From: Bacteroidales bacterium
GTDB lineage: Bacteria > Bacteroidota > Bacteroidia > Bacteroidales > Prolixibacteraceae
Direction: 5' to 3'
Assembly: GCA_012719495.1 (NCBI GenBank)
Contig: JAAYAG010000040.1
Coordinates: 19,954 to 83,953, forward strand
DNA length: 64,000 bases
Shown: positions 27,978-39,918 of the stretch, piece by piece
Numbering within the stretch: the first letter of the stretch is position 1
Layout of the letters: every line of letters starts with the position of its first letter
Translations under genes and position numbers: made by a program
The notes under the pieces: model-generated
Databases searched by the model: none
The model's input: only the letters and a program-made list of their open reading frames with translations
Told to the model about the DNA's origin: nothing

Positions 27978-28358
27978 ATGCCTACAATTCAACAGTTAGT
28001 TAGAAAAGGGAGACAAAGTAATATCGAAAAGAGTAAGTCTCCTGCACTTGATTCCTGTCCGCAGCGTAGGGGGGTATGTGTACGTGTTTATACTACCACT
28101 CCTAAGAAACCAAACTCAGCTATGCGCAAAGTAGCGAGGGTAAGGTTAACTAATCTGAAAGAGGTGAATGCGTATATACCGGGTGAAGGTCATAACTTAC
28201 AGGAACACTCAATCGTACTTGTACGTGGAGGCCGTGTAAAAGACTTGCCAGGTGTGCGTTACCACATCGTTCGCGGAGCATTGGATACAGCTGGTGTTGA
28301 AGGACGCACCCAGCGCCGCTCTAAATACGGAGCAAAACGTCCTAAAGTAAAAAAATAA
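27978..28358 (+). CDS. rpsL: 30S ribosomal protein S12
   Basis: The 126-residue decoding-centre protein has [16 protein letters not shown] with Lys43, and [14 protein letters not shown]. Both streptomycin-determining Lys positions look wild type. It is the first gene of the run after the promoter at 27.85 kb. Confidence 0.98.
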   Translation: MPTIQQLVRKGRQSNIEKSKSPALDSCPQRRGVCVRVYTTTPKKPNSAMRKVARVRLTNLKEVNAYIPGEGHNLQEHSIVLVRGGRVKDLPGVRYHIVRGALDTAGVEGRTQRRSKYGAKRPKVKK

Positions 28359-28477
28359 ATGTTGAAATGGTTATTTAGAGTTGTGGTTTGGTTGAGTAAG
28401 GGACTCTATTCTATTTTTAGGATGAACTGAAGACTGACACTCAGGCAACCGATTTGAATAACACAAACTTTAAAAAA

Positions 28478-28954
28478 ATGAGGAAGTCAAAACCAAAGAA
28501 GCGGATCATTTTGCCCGATCCCAAGTTTAACGATGTATTAGTTACTCGTTTCGTGAACGACCTTATGGTCGATGGCAAGAAAACAGTTGCCTACTCAGTA
28601 TTCTACGATGCAATGGATTTGGTGAGCGAGAAACTCAAGAACGAAGAACTCTCACCCCTCGAAATCTGGAAGAAAGCATTAGAAAACATCACTCCTCAAG
28701 TCGAGGTTAAAAGCCGCCGCGTAGGTGGAGCAAACTTTCAGGTTCCTATGGAAATCCGTCCCGAAAGGAAAATTTCAATTTCTATTAAAAATATGATCCT
28801 TTTTGCACGCAAACGTGCAGGTCGATCGATGAGTGAAAAACTTGCTGCCGAAATTCAGGCTGCATTCAACGAAGAAGGTGGAGCATACAAACGGAAGGAA
28901 GAAATTCACCGTATGGCAGATGCTAACCGTGCTTTCGCTCATTTCCGTTTTTAG
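28478..28954 (+). CDS. rpsG: 30S ribosomal protein S7
   Basis: The 158-residue 16S assembly initiator of the 30S head begins [27 protein letters not shown]. This start is chosen because it is the family's normal N-terminus; an in-frame TTG 24 bases earlier is unlikely. The 119-base gap after rpsL shows no clear element. Confidence 0.98.
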   Translation: MRKSKPKKRIILPDPKFNDVLVTRFVNDLMVDGKKTVAYSVFYDAMDLVSEKLKNEELSPLEIWKKALENITPQVEVKSRRVGGANFQVPMEIRPERKISISIKNMILFARKRAGRSMSEKLAAEIQAAFNEEGGAYKRKEEIHRMADANRAFAHFRF

Positions 28955-29017
28955 TATTATTTAGTTGGTTTAGTTGGTTTTTTATAGTTGATTTTTTAAA
29001 TAAGATTGGTTTTTATA

Positions 29018-31132
29018 ATGGCTAAAAGAGATTTACAATATACGCGTAACATCGGTATCATGGCGCATATCGACGCCGGTAAGACTACAACTTCAGAACG
29101 AATTCTGTATTATACCGGTCTAACCCACCGTATTGGCGAGGTTCACGATGGCGCTGCAACCATGGACTGGATGGAGCAAGAGCAGGAGCGTGGTATTACC
29201 ATTACTTCTGCGGCTACAACCACTCAATGGAAATACAATGATGTTGAGTATAAAATTAACCTGATAGATACCCCGGGACACGTTGACTTCACTGTAGAAG
29301 TTGAACGTTCTCTTCGCGTATTAGATGGCGCCGTTGCACTTTTTTGTGCAGTAGGTGGGGTTGAAGCTCAGTCTGAAACTGTATGGCGTCAGGCTGAAAA
29401 ATATGGTGTGCCACGTATCGCGTTCGTTAATAAAATGGACCGTTCTGGTGCCGACTTTTATAACGTTTTAAAAGAGATAAAAGAAAAACTTGGTTCTAAC
29501 CCAATGCCTCTTCAGCTTCCAATTGGTAGTGAAGAAACATTTAAGGGAGTTGTTGACTTAGTTCAAATGAATGCCATTGTTTGGCATGAAACAGGCGACA
29601 ACGGAACAACATTCACCATTGAAGAAATTCCTTCAGATATGGTTGAACAGGCAAACGAATGGCGCGAAAAATTAGTTGAAGCTGTTGCCGAACAAGATGA
29701 AGTTTTAATGGAACGTTTCTTCGAGGATCCCGATTCTATTACTCCAGAAGACATGATTCCTGTTATTCGCAAGGCAACCATTGCTGGAACTATTATCCCA
29801 ATGCTTTGCGGTTCTTCATTTAAAAACAAAGGTGTTCAGCGTCTTCTCGATGCAATATGTATGTATTTAGCTAGTCCGCTCGATAAAGGCGAACTTAAAG
29901 GACACGATATCGACGACTACGATACAATTGTAACCCGTAAAGCCGATGCTGATGAACCATTTGTAGGCTTGGCATTTAAAATTGCTACTGATCCATACGT
30001 TGGACGTTTAACTTTCGTGCGCGTATATTCAGGAAAAATTGAAGGTGGTGGCACATATTACAACCCGCGTAACCGGAAAAAAGAACGCATCTCTCGTATT
30101 TACCAGATGCATTCAAATAAGCAACAGCCTCGTGATGTTATCGAAGCTGGCGATATTTGTGCAGTAGTAGGTTTGAAAGATGTACGCACCGGAGATACTC
30201 TCTGTGATATTGATAAACCATTGGTTCTTGAATCAATGTCGTTCCCGGAACCAGTAATTGGTATTGCCGTAGAACCAAAAACACAGAAAGACCTCGATAA
30301 ACTCGGAATGGGACTTGCTAAGCTTTCTGAAGAAGATCCAACATTTGTTGTGAATACCGATCAGGAAACAGGTCAGACAGTGATTCGTGGTATGGGTGAA
30401 CTTCACCTCGAAATCATTATCGATCGTTTACGTCGCGAATTCAAAGTTGAATGTAACCAAGGTAAACCTCAGGTTGCATACAAAGAAGCTATTAAAGGTG
30501 CCGTTGAACTTCGCGAAGTATTTAAGAAGCAAACCGGGGGGCGTGGTAAATTTGCCGATATCATCGTTAAAGTAGAAGCTGCAGAAAACGGTAAAGAAGG
30601 ACTTGAATTTGTCGATGCAGTAAAAGGTGGAAACATTCCACGCGAATATGTACCTTCTGTTGAAAAAGGGTTTAAAGCTGCAATGTCGAACGGGCCTTTG
30701 GCTGGTTTCCCAATTGAAGCTCTGAAAGTTACCCTGCTCGACGGTTCTTTCCACCCAGTTGACTCTGACCAGTTGTCGTTCGAGATTTGTGCAAAACAAG
30801 CCTTCAAATCAGCAACTTCAAAGGCTCAACCTACGCTACTCGAACCAATTATGAAACTCGAAATCACTACTCCAGAAGAGTACATGGGAGACATAATCGG
30901 TGACTTAAACCGCCGTCGTGGTCAGGTAGAAGGAATGGAGTCGAAAGGTGGAGCTCGCGTTATTAAAGCGAAAGTGCCACTGTCAGAACAATTTGGCTAT
31001 GTAACAGTACTTCGTACCCTTTCATCGGGTCGTGCCACATCATCAATGGAATTTTCACATTACGAAGAAGTTCCGCGTAGCATTGCCATCGAAGTGTTGA
31101 AAGAAGCCAAAGGACGTGTTGAATTATTATAA
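29018..31132 (+). CDS. fusA: Elongation factor G
   Basis: The 704-residue translocase has intact GTPase motifs: [19 protein letters not shown] and NKMD, unlike the paralogue at 23.8 kb. Start [13 protein letters not shown]; four codons of in-frame sequence upstream (MVFI) are not typical. It follows rpsG in the usual str order; tuf is not next in line, which is common in this phylum. Confidence 0.98.
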   Translation: MAKRDLQYTRNIGIMAHIDAGKTTTSERILYYTGLTHRIGEVHDGAATMDWMEQEQERGITITSAATTTQWKYNDVEYKINLIDTPGHVDFTVEVERSLRVLDGAVALFCAVGGVEAQSETVWRQAEKYGVPRIAFVNKMDRSGADFYNVLKEIKEKLGSNPMPLQLPIGSEETFKGVVDLVQMNAIVWHETGDNGTTFTIEEIPSDMVEQANEWREKLVEAVAEQDEVLMERFFEDPDSITPEDMIPVIRKATIAGTIIPMLCGSSFKNKGVQRLLDAICMYLASPLDKGELKGHDIDDYDTIVTRKADADEPFVGLAFKIATDPYVGRLTFVRVYSGKIEGGGTYYNPRNRKKERISRIYQMHSNKQQPRDVIEAGDICAVVGLKDVRTGDTLCDIDKPLVLESMSFPEPVIGIAVEPKTQKDLDKLGMGLAKLSEEDPTFVVNTDQETGQTVIRGMGELHLEIIIDRLRREFKVECNQGKPQVAYKEAIKGAVELREVFKKQTGGRGKFADIIVKVEAAENGKEGLEFVDAVKGGNIPREYVPSVEKGFKAAMSNGPLAGFPIEALKVTLLDGSFHPVDSDQLSFEICAKQAFKSATSKAQPTLLEPIMKLEITTPEEYMGDIIGDLNRRRGQVEGMESKGGARVIKAKVPLSEQFGYVTVLRTLSSGRATSSMEFSHYEEVPRSIAIEVLKEAKGRVELL

Positions 31133-31152
31133 TTTGATACAATTATATTATT

Positions 31153-31458
31153 ATGAGTCAAAAAATCAGAATTAAGCTGAAATCGTACGACCACAATCTG
31201 GTTGACAAGTCGGCTGAGAAGATTGTGAAGACTGTAAAAGCTACCGGTGCAGTTGTTAGTGGTCCAATACCACTTCCTACGCACAAGAGAATTTTTACTG
31301 TTTTGAGTTCAACTTTTGTGAACAAAAAATCTCGCGATCAGTATCAGTTAAGCTCGTACAAGAGATTGATCGATATTTACAGCTCAACAGCAAAAACCAT
31401 CGACGCACTGATGAAACTGGAATTACCCAGCGGTGTAGAGGTTGAAATCAAAGTTTGA
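31153..31458 (+). CDS. rpsJ: 30S ribosomal protein S10
   Basis: The 101-residue 30S head protein and NusB partner in antitermination has [21 protein letters not shown] and [15 protein letters not shown]. It is the first S10-cluster gene, following fusA by 20 bases without a terminator, so str and S10 clusters are probably cotranscribed. Confidence 0.98.
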   Translation: MSQKIRIKLKSYDHNLVDKSAEKIVKTVKATGAVVSGPIPLPTHKRIFTVLSSTFVNKKSRDQYQLSSYKRLIDIYSSTAKTIDALMKLELPSGVEVEIKV

Positions 31459-31477
31459 TAACAAAAATCGTGTAGAA

Positions 31478-32095
31478 ATGCAAGGATTAATTGGAAAGAA
31501 AATCGGAATGACATCCGTATTCAGTGTTGAGGGGAAAAATATCCCATGCACTGTGATTGAAGTTGGCCCATGCGTGGTAACTCAGGTGAAAACCGAAAGT
31601 ACCGATGGGTACGACGCTGTACAAATTGCTTTCGACGAGAAAAAAGAAAAGCACACCACAAAATCGGAGCTTGGACATTTCAAGAAAGCAAGCACAACTC
31701 CAAAACGAAAAGTAGTTGAGGTGGATCCTTATGAAGTAGAAGTAACACTTGGTCAGGTATTAACTCTCGATCTTTACAAAGATGTAGAATGGGTTGATAT
31801 TACCGGCACAACCAAAGGAAAAGGCTTCCAGGGTGTAGTAAAACGCCACAATTTCCGTGGGGTTAACGATGCTACACATGGGCAGCACAACCGTCTTCGT
31901 GCCCCAGGTTCATTGGGCGCTTCATCGTGGCCATCGCGTGTTATGAAAGGCATGCGCATGGGCGGTCGCGATGGTGGTGAACGAGTTACTGTTGAAAACC
32001 TTCAGGTTATGAAAGTAATTCCTGAAAGTAATTTATTAGTGGTGAAAGGTTCTGTACCTGGAGCTAAAGGTTCATACTTAATTGTTTGGAAGTAA
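31478..32095 (+). CDS. rplC: 50S ribosomal protein L3
   Basis: 205 residues starting [15 protein letters not shown]. The loop near the peptidyl-transferase centre reads [21 protein letters not shown], so the Gln methylated by PrmB in E. coli (GSIGQ) is Ala here. Its TAA overlaps the rplD ATG by one base. Confidence 0.98.
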   Translation: MQGLIGKKIGMTSVFSVEGKNIPCTVIEVGPCVVTQVKTESTDGYDAVQIAFDEKKEKHTTKSELGHFKKASTTPKRKVVEVDPYEVEVTLGQVLTLDLYKDVEWVDITGTTKGKGFQGVVKRHNFRGVNDATHGQHNRLRAPGSLGASSWPSRVMKGMRMGGRDGGERVTVENLQVMKVIPESNLLVVKGSVPGAKGSYLIVWK

Positions 32096-32724
32096 TGGAA
32101 TTAAATGTATTAAACATTCAGGGAAAAGAAACCGGAAAGAAAGTCGTATTAAACGACCAGATTTTTGGCATCGAACCGAACGATCACGCAATTTACCTCG
32201 ACGTAAAACAGTTCTTGGCCAATCAGCGTCAGGGAACTTCTAAGTCAAAAGAACGTGGTGAAGTTTCGGGTAGTACACGCAAACTGAAAAAACAGAAAGG
32301 AACAGGAGGCGCTCGTGCTGGTAGCATCAAAGCACCGGTATTTCGCGGTGGGGGCCGGGTTTTTGGTCCACGTCCAAGAAATTACGATTTCAAATTGAAC
32401 AAGAAAGTAAAACAGCTTGCTCGCAAATCGGCCCTTTCTTATAAAGCAAAAGAAAATGGCATTATCATTCTTGAAGATTTCAATTTCAATGCACCAAAGA
32501 CCAAAGAATTTGTTGCAATACAGAATAATCTGAAAATTAATGATAAAAAGTCGTTATTCGTTTTATCAGAAGTAAATAAAAATATATATTTGTCCTCCAG
32601 AAATTTACAGGGGGTTAGAGTTGTAACTGCTTCAGATTTAACAACTTATGACATTTTGAATGCTTCTTCTGTAGTATTTTTAGAAGGTTCACTCGATAAA
32701 ATCGAAGGTGTGTTTAACAATTAA
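32095..32724 (+). CDS. rplD: 50S ribosomal protein L4
   Basis: 209 residues starting [17 protein letters not shown]. The extended loop that lines the exit tunnel is seen as [23 protein letters not shown]. The start overlaps rplC (TAATG). Upstream in-frame codons are not conserved-looking. Confidence 0.97.
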   Translation: MELNVLNIQGKETGKKVVLNDQIFGIEPNDHAIYLDVKQFLANQRQGTSKSKERGEVSGSTRKLKKQKGTGGARAGSIKAPVFRGGGRVFGPRPRNYDFKLNKKVKQLARKSALSYKAKENGIIILEDFNFNAPKTKEFVAIQNNLKINDKKSLFVLSEVNKNIYLSSRNLQGVRVVTASDLTTYDILNASSVVFLEGSLDKIEGVFNN

Positions 32725-32734
32725 TTGAAGAAAG

Positions 32735-33025
32735 ATGGACGTTTTAGTAAGACCATTAGTCACAGAAAAGATGACGGCTCAGTCGGAAAAACTGAACCGT
32801 TTTGGCTTCATTGTTAACCGCCGTGCAACCCGCGATCAAATTAAATCGGCAGTTGAAAAACTCTACGGGGTAAACGTTGAAGCAGTGAATACAATGATAT
32901 ATGGCCCAAAAACCAAATATCGTTATACCAAATCTGGAGTTCAGAAAGGAAAAACAAACGCCTTTAAAAAAGCCATAGTAACTTTGGCAAAAGGCGAATC
33001 AATTGATTTCTATAGCAATATTTAA
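32735..33025 (+). CDS. rplW: 50S ribosomal protein L23
   Basis: 96-residue tunnel-exit protein that docks SRP and trigger factor. It has VLVRPLVTEKMT and GFIVNRRATRDQIKSAVEKLYGV. It follows rplD by 10 bases. Confidence 0.98.
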   Translation: MDVLVRPLVTEKMTAQSEKLNRFGFIVNRRATRDQIKSAVEKLYGVNVEAVNTMIYGPKTKYRYTKSGVQKGKTNAFKKAIVTLAKGESIDFYSNI

Positions 33026-33031
33026 TATAAT

Positions 33032-33853
33032 ATGGCAGTACGTAAATTAAAACCTGTAACACCTGGTCAAAGGCACAAAATAATTGGCGCTTTTGACACA
33101 ATTACAGAGTCAACACCTGAAAAATCGTTGTTGGAGCCCATTAAAAAGAGCGGAGGTAGAAATAGCTCCGGTCGCATGACAATGAGGTATATAGGTGGCG
33201 GGCACAAGCGCAAATATCGTATTATCGATTTCAAACGCGATAAAAACGATGTAGAAGCCTTAGTAAAATCTATTCAGTATGATCCAAACCGCAGTGCACG
33301 CATTGCCTTGTTGGAATATACCGATGGAGAAAAAAGGTACATTATTGCACCGGTAGGTTTGAAAGTAGGTCAAACCGTTGTATCGGGCGATAGTGTTGCG
33401 CCGGAAATAGGCAATGCCCTTCCGCTTGCTAAGATACCACTTGGTACCATTGTCCATAATATTGAGCTCCGTCCCGGTCAGGGAGGTGTAATGGCTCGAA
33501 GTGCCGGAACCTATGCACAGCTTCTTTCCCGCGAAGGAAAGTATGCTATTCTGAAGTTACCTTCAGGAGAATCACGCATGGTACTCATAACCTGCAAAGC
33601 AACTGTAGGTACTGTTGGAAATGCTGAACACAACCTTGAACGTTCGGGTAAAGCCGGTCGCTCACGTTGGTTGGGTCGTCGTCCACGTAACCGTGGTGTT
33701 GTAATGAACCCAGTCGATCACCCAATGGGTGGTGGTGAAGGTCGTGCATCCGGAGGACACCCACGTTCACGTAAGGGTCTGTTGGCTAAGGGATACAAAA
33801 CCCGTACACCAAAGAAAGAATCCAACAAGTACATATTAGAAAAACGTAAGTAA
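33032..33853 (+). CDS. rplB: 50S ribosomal protein L2
   Basis: 273 residues with [21 protein letters not shown], the SH3-like core, and [21 protein letters not shown] carrying the conserved His near the peptidyl-transferase centre. Confidence 0.99.
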   Translation: MAVRKLKPVTPGQRHKIIGAFDTITESTPEKSLLEPIKKSGGRNSSGRMTMRYIGGGHKRKYRIIDFKRDKNDVEALVKSIQYDPNRSARIALLEYTDGEKRYIIAPVGLKVGQTVVSGDSVAPEIGNALPLAKIPLGTIVHNIELRPGQGGVMARSAGTYAQLLSREGKYAILKLPSGESRMVLITCKATVGTVGNAEHNLERSGKAGRSRWLGRRPRNRGVVMNPVDHPMGGGEGRASGGHPRSRKGLLAKGYKTRTPKKESNKYILEKRK

Positions 33854-33875
33854 TAATTGTAAAAGGTAAGTAACT

Positions 33876-34142
33876 ATGAGTCGTTCATTGAAAAAAGGGC
33901 CTTTTATTGCCTTCAAGCTTGAGAAAAAAATCTTGGCTATGAATGAAAGCGGTAAAAAGAGCGTTGTTAAAACATGGGCCCGTGCATCAATGATTTCTCC
34001 TGATATGGTAGGGCACACAATTGCTGTTCATAATGGCAATAAATTCATTCCAGTATATGTAACCGAAAATATGGTAGGACATAAATTGGGTGAATTCGCG
34101 CCAACCCGTACATACAGGGGACACGCCGGAAACCGTAAGTAA
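33876..34142 (+). CDS. rpsS: 30S ribosomal protein S19
   Basis: 88-residue 30S head protein: [40 protein letters not shown], and [16 protein letters not shown] at the C-terminus. Complete and unremarkable. Confidence 0.98.
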   Translation: MSRSLKKGPFIAFKLEKKILAMNESGKKSVVKTWARASMISPDMVGHTIAVHNGNKFIPVYVTENMVGHKLGEFAPTRTYRGHAGNRK

Positions 34143-34176
34143 GGCGTGAATTGTTAAATCATTTAAAAGAAAGACA

Positions 34177-34584
34177 ATGGGTGCAAGAAAAAGAAATATA
34201 GCAAACAAACGTAAAGAAGAAAAAAAGGATCAATACTTTGCTGTGCTTCGCAATAATCCTACTTCGCCCCGCAAAATGCGGCTGGTAGCCGATATGGTGA
34301 GAGGTATGGATGTGAACAAAGCTCTCGATGTATTGAAATATTCTTCAAAAGAAGCTTCAGGGAAAGTCGAAAAACTTTTGCTTTCAGCTATTGCCAACTG
34401 GCAAGCTAAAAACGAAAATGCACGACTTGAAGAAAGCAATCTTATTGTTTCAAGGATTTTTGTTGATTCAGGCCGTATGCTGAAACGAATAATGCCAGCT
34501 CCTCAGGGAAGGGCACACCGTATTCGCAAACGCTCGAATCATGTGACAATATATTTGGATAAGAAAAATCCTGTAACCGAATAA
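34177..34584 (+). CDS. rplV: 50S ribosomal protein L22
   Basis: 135 residues with [19 protein letters not shown] and the beta-hairpin region [25 protein letters not shown] that forms the tunnel constriction. The hairpin is of normal length, with no macrolide-resistance-like deletion. Confidence 0.98.
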   Translation: MGARKRNIANKRKEEKKDQYFAVLRNNPTSPRKMRLVADMVRGMDVNKALDVLKYSSKEASGKVEKLLLSAIANWQAKNENARLEESNLIVSRIFVDSGRMLKRIMPAPQGRAHRIRKRSNHVTIYLDKKNPVTE

Positions 34585-34597
34585 ATAATAGTAATAC

Positions 34598-35320
34598 ATG
34601 GGACAGAAAACTAATCCGATTGCAAATCGTTTGGGAATCATCAGAGGATGGGATTCCAACTGGTTTGGTGGGAACGATTACGGCGATAAGCTCGTTGAAG
34701 ATTATAAAATTCGTAAATATTTGAACGCCCGTTTGGCAAAAGCCAGCGTTTCAAAAATTATAATCGAACGCACATTAAAGCTTATCACTATCACTGTTCA
34801 CACCTCAAGGCCTGGTATTATTATCGGTAAAGGCGGACAGGAAGTTGATAAACTGAAAGAAGAATTAAAGAAAATTACTTCTAAAGAAGTTCAGATCAAC
34901 ATCTTCGAAATCAAGCGTCCAGAATTGGATGCCCAGATAGTGGCAAGCAACATTGCTCGCCAAGTTGAAGGCAAAATCGCGTACAGAAGAGCAACAAAAA
35001 TGGCTATCGCATCAACCATGCGTATGGGTGCTGAAGGAATCAAGGTGCTAGTTTCCGGAAGGCTCAATGGTGCTGAAATGGCTCGCTCTGAAATGTACAA
35101 AGATGGCCGTACCCCACTGCACACTCTTAGAGCTGACATTGATTATGCTCTTGCCGAGGCTCTTACCAAGACTGGGCTTATAGGAGTGAAAGTATGGATC
35201 TGCAAAGGTGAAGTTTATGGTAAACGCGACCTTTCACCAAATGTAGGCATGAAAAGCAACAGTGGTGCTAGACCCGGTGCTGCCCCTAAAGGCGGAAACC
35301 GTAAGAACAAAAAAAAGTAA
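34598..35320 (+). CDS. rpsC: 30S ribosomal protein S3
   Basis: 240-residue mRNA-entry protein with the KH motif [21 protein letters not shown] and the C-terminal domain [16 protein letters not shown]. It has a Lys/Asn-rich tail. Confidence 0.98.
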   Translation: MGQKTNPIANRLGIIRGWDSNWFGGNDYGDKLVEDYKIRKYLNARLAKASVSKIIIERTLKLITITVHTSRPGIIIGKGGQEVDKLKEELKKITSKEVQINIFEIKRPELDAQIVASNIARQVEGKIAYRRATKMAIASTMRMGAEGIKVLVSGRLNGAEMARSEMYKDGRTPLHTLRADIDYALAEALTKTGLIGVKVWICKGEVYGKRDLSPNVGMKSNSGARPGAAPKGGNRKNKKK

Positions 35321-35344
35321 TTAACCCTTAAATACTTATTAAGG

Positions 35345-35776
35345 ATGTTACAACCTAAGAAAACAAAATTTAGAAGAGTTCAGAAAGGAAAAATGAAAGG
35401 TGAAGCCCAGCGCGGGAATCAACTTGCATTTGGATCGTTCGGAATTAAAGCACTCGAATCGGCTTGGATCACAGGCCGTCAAATCGAAGCAGCTCGTGTC
35501 GCAGTTACCAGGCACATGCAACGTCAAGGACAAATTTGGATACGTATCTTTCCCGACAAACCCATTACTAAGAAACCTGCAGAGGTTCGTATGGGTAAAG
35601 GTAAAGGTGCTCCAGAAGCTTTCGTTGCACCCGTGACACCGGGCAGAATTCTTATCGAAGCCGAAGGTGTTCCTTTCGAATTGGCTAAAGAAGCACTCCG
35701 ATTGGCAGCTCAAAAACTGCCGATTACTACAAAATTTGTAGTTCGTCGTGATTATGCTGAAACAGCCAGCGAATAA
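35345..35776 (+). CDS. rplP: 50S ribosomal protein L16
   Basis: 143 residues with [23 protein letters not shown] and [21 protein letters not shown]. The RMGKGKG loop reaches the A-site tRNA; the Arg that is hydroxylated in E. coli L16 is within this region. Confidence 0.98.
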   Translation: MLQPKKTKFRRVQKGKMKGEAQRGNQLAFGSFGIKALESAWITGRQIEAARVAVTRHMQRQGQIWIRIFPDKPITKKPAEVRMGKGKGAPEAFVAPVTPGRILIEAEGVPFELAKEALRLAAQKLPITTKFVVRRDYAETASE

Positions 35777-35811
35777 TTTAAACATCAGTTCATTAAAAAA
35801 ATAGTAGTCTG

Positions 35812-36012
35812 ATGAAAATTTCGGAAATTAAAGAGTTAACAACAAAAGAGATCGCTGAACGCATCGAAACGGAGAAAGAAAAACTTACTCGCATGAAGTT
35901 AAACCATGCAGTTTCTCCTCTTGAAAACCCTATGGTTTTGAAGGATATAAGGAAAGACATCGCAAGGCTTAATACCGAATTGCGTGCACGTCAGTTAACT
36001 GAGAACAAGTAA
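35812..36012 (+). CDS. rpmC: 50S ribosomal protein L29
   Basis: 66-residue helical hairpin at the tunnel exit: [22 protein letters not shown] and [22 protein letters not shown]. Correct position between L16 and S17. Confidence 0.96.
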   Translation: MKISEIKELTTKEIAERIETEKEKLTRMKLNHAVSPLENPMVLKDIRKDIARLNTELRARQLTENK

Positions 36013-36025
36013 TTATTCAAGTAAA

Positions 36026-36289
36026 ATGGAAGAGAATTCAAGAAACCTCAGGAAAGAACGTATCGGTGTCGTTGTTAGCAATAAAATGGATAAAACCATT
36101 GTCGTTGCAGAAAAACGTAAAGTGATGCACCCTATTTACGGAAAATTCGTAAACAGGACTTCAAAATTTTACGCACACGATGAAAAAAATGATTGCAACG
36201 TAGGCGATACAGTTAAAATTATGGAAACCCGTCCTTTAAGTAAAACAAAAGGATGGAGACTAGTAGAAATCATTGAAAGAGCTAAGTAA
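36026..36289 (+). CDS. rpsQ: 30S ribosomal protein S17
   Basis: 87-residue OB-fold protein: [42 protein letters not shown], and [18 protein letters not shown]. Confidence 0.98.
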   Translation: MEENSRNLRKERIGVVVSNKMDKTIVVAEKRKVMHPIYGKFVNRTSKFYAHDEKNDCNVGDTVKIMETRPLSKTKGWRLVEIIERAK

Positions 36290-36291
36290 CC

Positions 36292-36657
36292 ATGATACAG
36301 CAAGAAAGTAGATGTACTGTGGCCGACAATAGTGGCGCTAAGACTGCATTGGTAATCAGAGTACTTGGAGGTACTGGGAAACGTTATGCATCGTTAGGCG
36401 ACATGGTTGTTGTGACCGTTAAAAGCGCTATAGCTTCAGGTAACCTAAAGAAAGGTACCGTTTCAAAGGCAGTGGTTGTGCGCACAAAGAAAGAAGTGCG
36501 CAGGGCCGATGGTTCTTACATTCGTTTCGACGACAACGCAATTGTCCTTTTAAATAATGCAGGAGAAATTCGTGGAACACGCATCTTTGGCCCAGTGGCC
36601 CGTGAATTGCGTGATCAATACATGAAGATCGTTTCTCTTGCTCCTGAAGTATTATAA
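36292..36657 (+). CDS. rplN: 50S ribosomal protein L14
   Basis: 121 residues starting [20 protein letters not shown], with the usual [17 protein letters not shown] and the C-terminal [18 protein letters not shown]. Two bases separate it from rpsQ. Confidence 0.98.
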   Translation: MIQQESRCTVADNSGAKTALVIRVLGGTGKRYASLGDMVVVTVKSAIASGNLKKGTVSKAVVVRTKKEVRRADGSYIRFDDNAIVLLNNAGEIRGTRIFGPVARELRDQYMKIVSLAPEVL

Positions 36658-36673
36658 ATGAAAATCAAGAGCA

Positions 36674-36997
36674 ATGCAGAAAAAATTAAAAATTAAAAAA
36701 GGCGATACCGTTGTAGTTGTTACAGGCAACTCAAAAGGGCAAAAAGGTAAGGTACTCGAAGTAAACCGGGATAACGACCGTGCCATTGTGGAAGGTGTAA
36801 ATATGGTGAAAAAACACACCAAACCTAATTCCAAAGCACCTCAAGGGGGGATTTTGGAAAAGGAAGCATCTATCCACATCTCCAACCTTATGGTGGCTGA
36901 TCCCAAAACCGGAAAACCTACCCGCGTAGGCCGGCGTATGGATGCCGACGGAAATTTAGTTCGTTACTCAAAAAAATCAGGAGAGGAGATTAAGTAA
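36674..36997 (+). CDS. rplX: 50S ribosomal protein L24
   Basis: 107 residues with the KOW motif [23 protein letters not shown] and [30 protein letters not shown] in pieces. The stop overlaps the rplE start by one base (TAATG). Confidence 0.98.
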   Translation: MQKKLKIKKGDTVVVVTGNSKGQKGKVLEVNRDNDRAIVEGVNMVKKHTKPNSKAPQGGILEKEASIHISNLMVADPKTGKPTRVGRRMDADGNLVRYSKKSGEEIK

Positions 36998-37554
36998 TGG
37001 AATTTGTACCTTCACTACAGAAAAAATACACAGAAAAGGTAGTCCCTGCACTCATGAAAGAGTTCGGATACAAAAGTATCATGCAGGTACCTCGCATAGA
37101 AAAGATTGTTCTTAACCAAGGTTTAGGCGCAGCAACTGCCGATAAGAAAATTATTGAAGCTGCTACTGAAGAAATGACCAACATCGCTGGTCAAAAATGT
37201 GTTCAGACAAAATCAAGGAAAGACATCTCTAACTTCAAACTCAGGAAGAAAATGCCTATTGGCGTTCGTGTGACTTTGCGCAGGCAAAGAATGTACGAGT
37301 TCCTTGAACGTTTGATCGTAGTTGCTTTACCTCGTATCCGCGACTTCAAGGGAATTGAAGGCAAACTCGACGGACGCGGGAATTACACCCTCGGAATTAC
37401 CGAGCAAATCATTTTTCCCGAGATTGTTCTCGACAAAGTTAACCGTCTTACCGGTATGAACATCACTTTTGTGACTACAGCAAAAACCGATGAAGAAGGA
37501 TACGCTTTGTTGCGTGAATTTGGGTTACCGTTTAAAAACGAAAAAAAGGATTAA
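36997..37554 (+). CDS. rplE: 50S ribosomal protein L5
   Basis: 185 residues: [39 protein letters not shown], and the C-terminal [22 protein letters not shown]. It forms the 5S rRNA complex and B1b bridge. Confidence 0.98.
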   Translation: MEFVPSLQKKYTEKVVPALMKEFGYKSIMQVPRIEKIVLNQGLGAATADKKIIEAATEEMTNIAGQKCVQTKSRKDISNFKLRKKMPIGVRVTLRRQRMYEFLERLIVVALPRIRDFKGIEGKLDGRGNYTLGITEQIIFPEIVLDKVNRLTGMNITFVTTAKTDEEGYALLREFGLPFKNEKKD

Positions 37555-37557
37555 GAT

Positions 37558-37827
37558 ATGGCTAAGGAATCGATGAAAGCCCGTGAAGTTAAGCGTGCAA
37601 AACTTATTCAAAAGTATGCAGCTAAAAGGGAAGAATTAAAAGCTAATGGCGATTATATCGGATTACAGAAGTTGCCAAAAAACTCAATGCCAATACGTTT
37701 GCACAATCGTTGTAAACTTACTGGCCGTTCAAAAGGGTATATGAGGCAATTCGGTATCAGCCGTATCAATTTTAGGGAGATGGCTTCGCAAGGTCTTATT
37801 CCGGGTGTTAAAAAAGCTAGTTGGTAA
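37558..37827 (+). CDS. rpsN: 30S ribosomal protein S14
   Basis: 89-residue zinc-free form: only one Cys in [20 protein letters not shown] and no CxxC pairs. It ends [11 protein letters not shown], the family C-terminus. Confidence 0.98.
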   Translation: MAKESMKAREVKRAKLIQKYAAKREELKANGDYIGLQKLPKNSMPIRLHNRCKLTGRSKGYMRQFGISRINFREMASQGLIPGVKKASW

Positions 37828-37846
37828 TTTTAAAAGAATAAGTAAA

Positions 37847-38245
37847 ATGACTGACCCAATATCAGATTATTTGACCAGGTTAAGAAATGCTATCAAAGCG
37901 GGCCACAAAGTAGTGGACGTTCCTGCTTCAAACCTAAAAAAGGAAATCACAAAAATCCTTAAAGAAAAAGGATATATTCTCAATTACAAGTTCGAAGATG
38001 GTGTAAACCAGCAGGGTAATATAAAAATCGCCCTCAAGTTCCATCCCGAAACTGGTGATTCTGCAATTAAAAAGCTCGAACGCATCAGCAAGCCTGGGTT
38101 GCGTAAATATTGTAATTCAGAAGATGTACCACGTGTACTCAATGGTTTGGGCATTGCTATTATATCAACATCGAAAGGCGTAATCACCGATAAAGAAGCG
38201 CGTGATTTAAACGTCGGCGGTGAAGTATTGTGTTACGTCTATTAA
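37847..38245 (+). CDS. rpsH: 30S ribosomal protein S8
   Basis: 132 residues starting [21 protein letters not shown]. The frame extends 14 codons further upstream into rpsN, but this ATG gives the family N-terminus. It has [33 protein letters not shown] in pieces at the C-terminus. In E. coli it also represses the spc operon. Confidence 0.98.
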   Translation: MTDPISDYLTRLRNAIKAGHKVVDVPASNLKKEITKILKEKGYILNYKFEDGVNQQGNIKIALKFHPETGDSAIKKLERISKPGLRKYCNSEDVPRVLNGLGIAIISTSKGVITDKEARDLNVGGEVLCYVY

Positions 38246-38263
38246 TCTTAGGAGGAAAATACG

Positions 38264-38821
38264 ATGTCAAGGATAGGAAAATTACCCATCGAGATACCTG
38301 GCGGGGTAACTGTTAAAGTCGACGATAATAACGTCGTTACCGTAAAAGGGCCCCTGGGCGAACTTTCTCAAAAGGTGAATCCTGAAATAGATGTGAAAAT
38401 TGAAGGAAATCAGCTTACTGTAAATCGTCCTAGCGACGAAAAAAACCATAGGGCTATGCACGGTTTGTACCGTTCATTGTTGAATAATATGGTTACCGGT
38501 GTATCAAAAGGATTTGAGGTTAAACTCGAATTGGTTGGTGTTGGTTACAGAGCTGAAAATCAAGGTCAGGTTTTACAGCTTGTACTTGGGTATTCACACC
38601 ACATCTTTTTACAGCTTCCTTCTGAAGTGAAAGTTGAAGCAGTTACCGACAAACGTAGTAACCCTACGATTACCCTGAAAAGCTACGACAAACAACTTAT
38701 TGGACAAGTTGCAGCTAAAATCAGGTCATTCCGTATGCCCGAACCTTATAAAGGCAAAGGTATTAAGTTTGTTGGTGAGGAATTAAGACGTAAAGCTGGT
38801 AAATCAGCCAGTTCGAAATAA
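38264..38821 (+). CDS. rplF: 50S ribosomal protein L6
   Basis: 185 residues: MSRIGKLPIEIPGGVTVKV and the C-terminal EPYKGKGIKFVGEELRRKAGKS. A good GGAGG purine stretch precedes the ATG (AGGAGGAAAATACG), rare in this window. Confidence 0.98.
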   Translation: MSRIGKLPIEIPGGVTVKVDDNNVVTVKGPLGELSQKVNPEIDVKIEGNQLTVNRPSDEKNHRAMHGLYRSLLNNMVTGVSKGFEVKLELVGVGYRAENQGQVLQLVLGYSHHIFLQLPSEVKVEAVTDKRSNPTITLKSYDKQLIGQVAAKIRSFRMPEPYKGKGIKFVGEELRRKAGKSASSK

Positions 38822-38839
38822 CGTTTAATTGGAAAAATC

Positions 38840-39196
38840 ATGGCTTTACAGAAGCAAGAAAGACGAGAAAGAATCAAGAAGAGAATACGTAAGGTTGTTT
38901 ATGGAACAACAGAGTCTCCACGCCTGAACGTATTTAGGAGCAATAAGCAAATTTATGCCCAGATCATTGATGATCAAACTGGCAAAACATTGGCTCATGC
39001 CTCTTCTTTGGAAAAAGATATAGCTACAGCTACAGGTACTAAAATCGAAAAAGCAGCAATGGTTGGAAAACTTATTGCTGATAAAGCAAAAGCTATAAAC
39101 ATCGAACAAGTAGTATTCGATCGTAATGGATATTTATACCACGGTAGAGTTAAATCAGTTGCTGATGCAGCCCGTGAGGGAGGCCTTAAATTCTAA
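38840..39196 (+). CDS. rplR: 50S ribosomal protein L18
   Basis: 118-residue 5S rRNA binder: [45 protein letters not shown] in pieces, and [23 protein letters not shown] at the end. Confidence 0.98.
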   Translation: MALQKQERRERIKKRIRKVVYGTTESPRLNVFRSNKQIYAQIIDDQTGKTLAHASSLEKDIATATGTKIEKAAMVGKLIADKAKAINIEQVVFDRNGYLYHGRVKSVADAAREGGLKF

Positions 39197-39201
39197 GAAT
39201 T

Positions 39202-39717
39202 ATGTCAGGAAATATTAAAAAAGTTAGGACCAGCGATTTGGAATTGAAAGACCGGTTAGTAGCAATTAACCGGGTTACCAAAGTAACAAAAGGGGGGCGT
39301 ACCTTCAGTTTTTCAGCAATTGTTGTTGTCGGGAACGAAGACGGCATTGTAGGCTGGGGCTTGGGTAAAGCCAGTGAAGTTACCACAGCAATTGCCAAAG
39401 GCGTTGATGCAGCAAAGAAAAACCTGGTAAAAATTCCTGTTATTAACGGGACAATACCTCACGAGCAGATAGCAAAGTTTGGTGGCGCAAATGTATTCAT
39501 TAAACCCGCTTCACACGGTACTGGTGTTGTAGCAGGGGGTGCTATGCGTGCCGTTCTCGAAAGCGTCGGGATTCATGACATTCTCGCAAAATCAAAAGGA
39601 TCGTCAAATCCCCACAACTTAGTTAAAGCAACATTCAATGCACTCCTCGAGTTAAGGGATGCATACACTGTTGCCGAACAACGTGGAGTTTCACTCGATA
39701 AAGTATTTAAAGGATAA
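39202..39717 (+). CDS. rpsE: 30S ribosomal protein S5
   Basis: 171 residues with the double-stranded-RNA-binding-like N-terminal domain ([21 protein letters not shown]) and the C-terminal [21 protein letters not shown]. It is a translational-fidelity protein of the 30S body. Confidence 0.98.
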   Translation: MSGNIKKVRTSDLELKDRLVAINRVTKVTKGGRTFSFSAIVVVGNEDGIVGWGLGKASEVTTAIAKGVDAAKKNLVKIPVINGTIPHEQIAKFGGANVFIKPASHGTGVVAGGAMRAVLESVGIHDILAKSKGSSNPHNLVKATFNALLELRDAYTVAEQRGVSLDKVFKG

Positions 39718-39719
39718 TT

Positions 39720-39899
39720 ATGGCTAAAGTCAAAATCACCCTGGTAAGAAGCATGATAGGCTCCACCCAGCGTCAGAAAAGAACACTCGAGGCTTTAGGT
39801 CTTCGTAAACTCAACCACACAGTGGAACATGAAGCTACACCTCAAATCTTAGGTATGGCCCAGAAACTTAACCACTTAGTGAAAGTTGAAGAAATCTAA
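39720..39899 (+). CDS. rpmD: 50S ribosomal protein L30
   Basis: 59 residues: [40 protein letters not shown], and a short tail ending VKVEEI. Its small size makes it easy to miss. It starts 2 bases after the rpsE stop and fills the space before rplO exactly. Confidence 0.97.
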   Translation: MAKVKITLVRSMIGSTQRQKRTLEALGLRKLNHTVEHEATPQILGMAQKLNHLVKVEEI

Positions 39900-39918
39900 T
39901 CGTTAAAAAATTTAGATT

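Noticed and set aside
38264..38264. Good Shine-Dalgarno before rplF as a sign of foreign origin
   Set aside because: The gene is a conserved core gene in its normal place; a chance purine tract is a simpler account.
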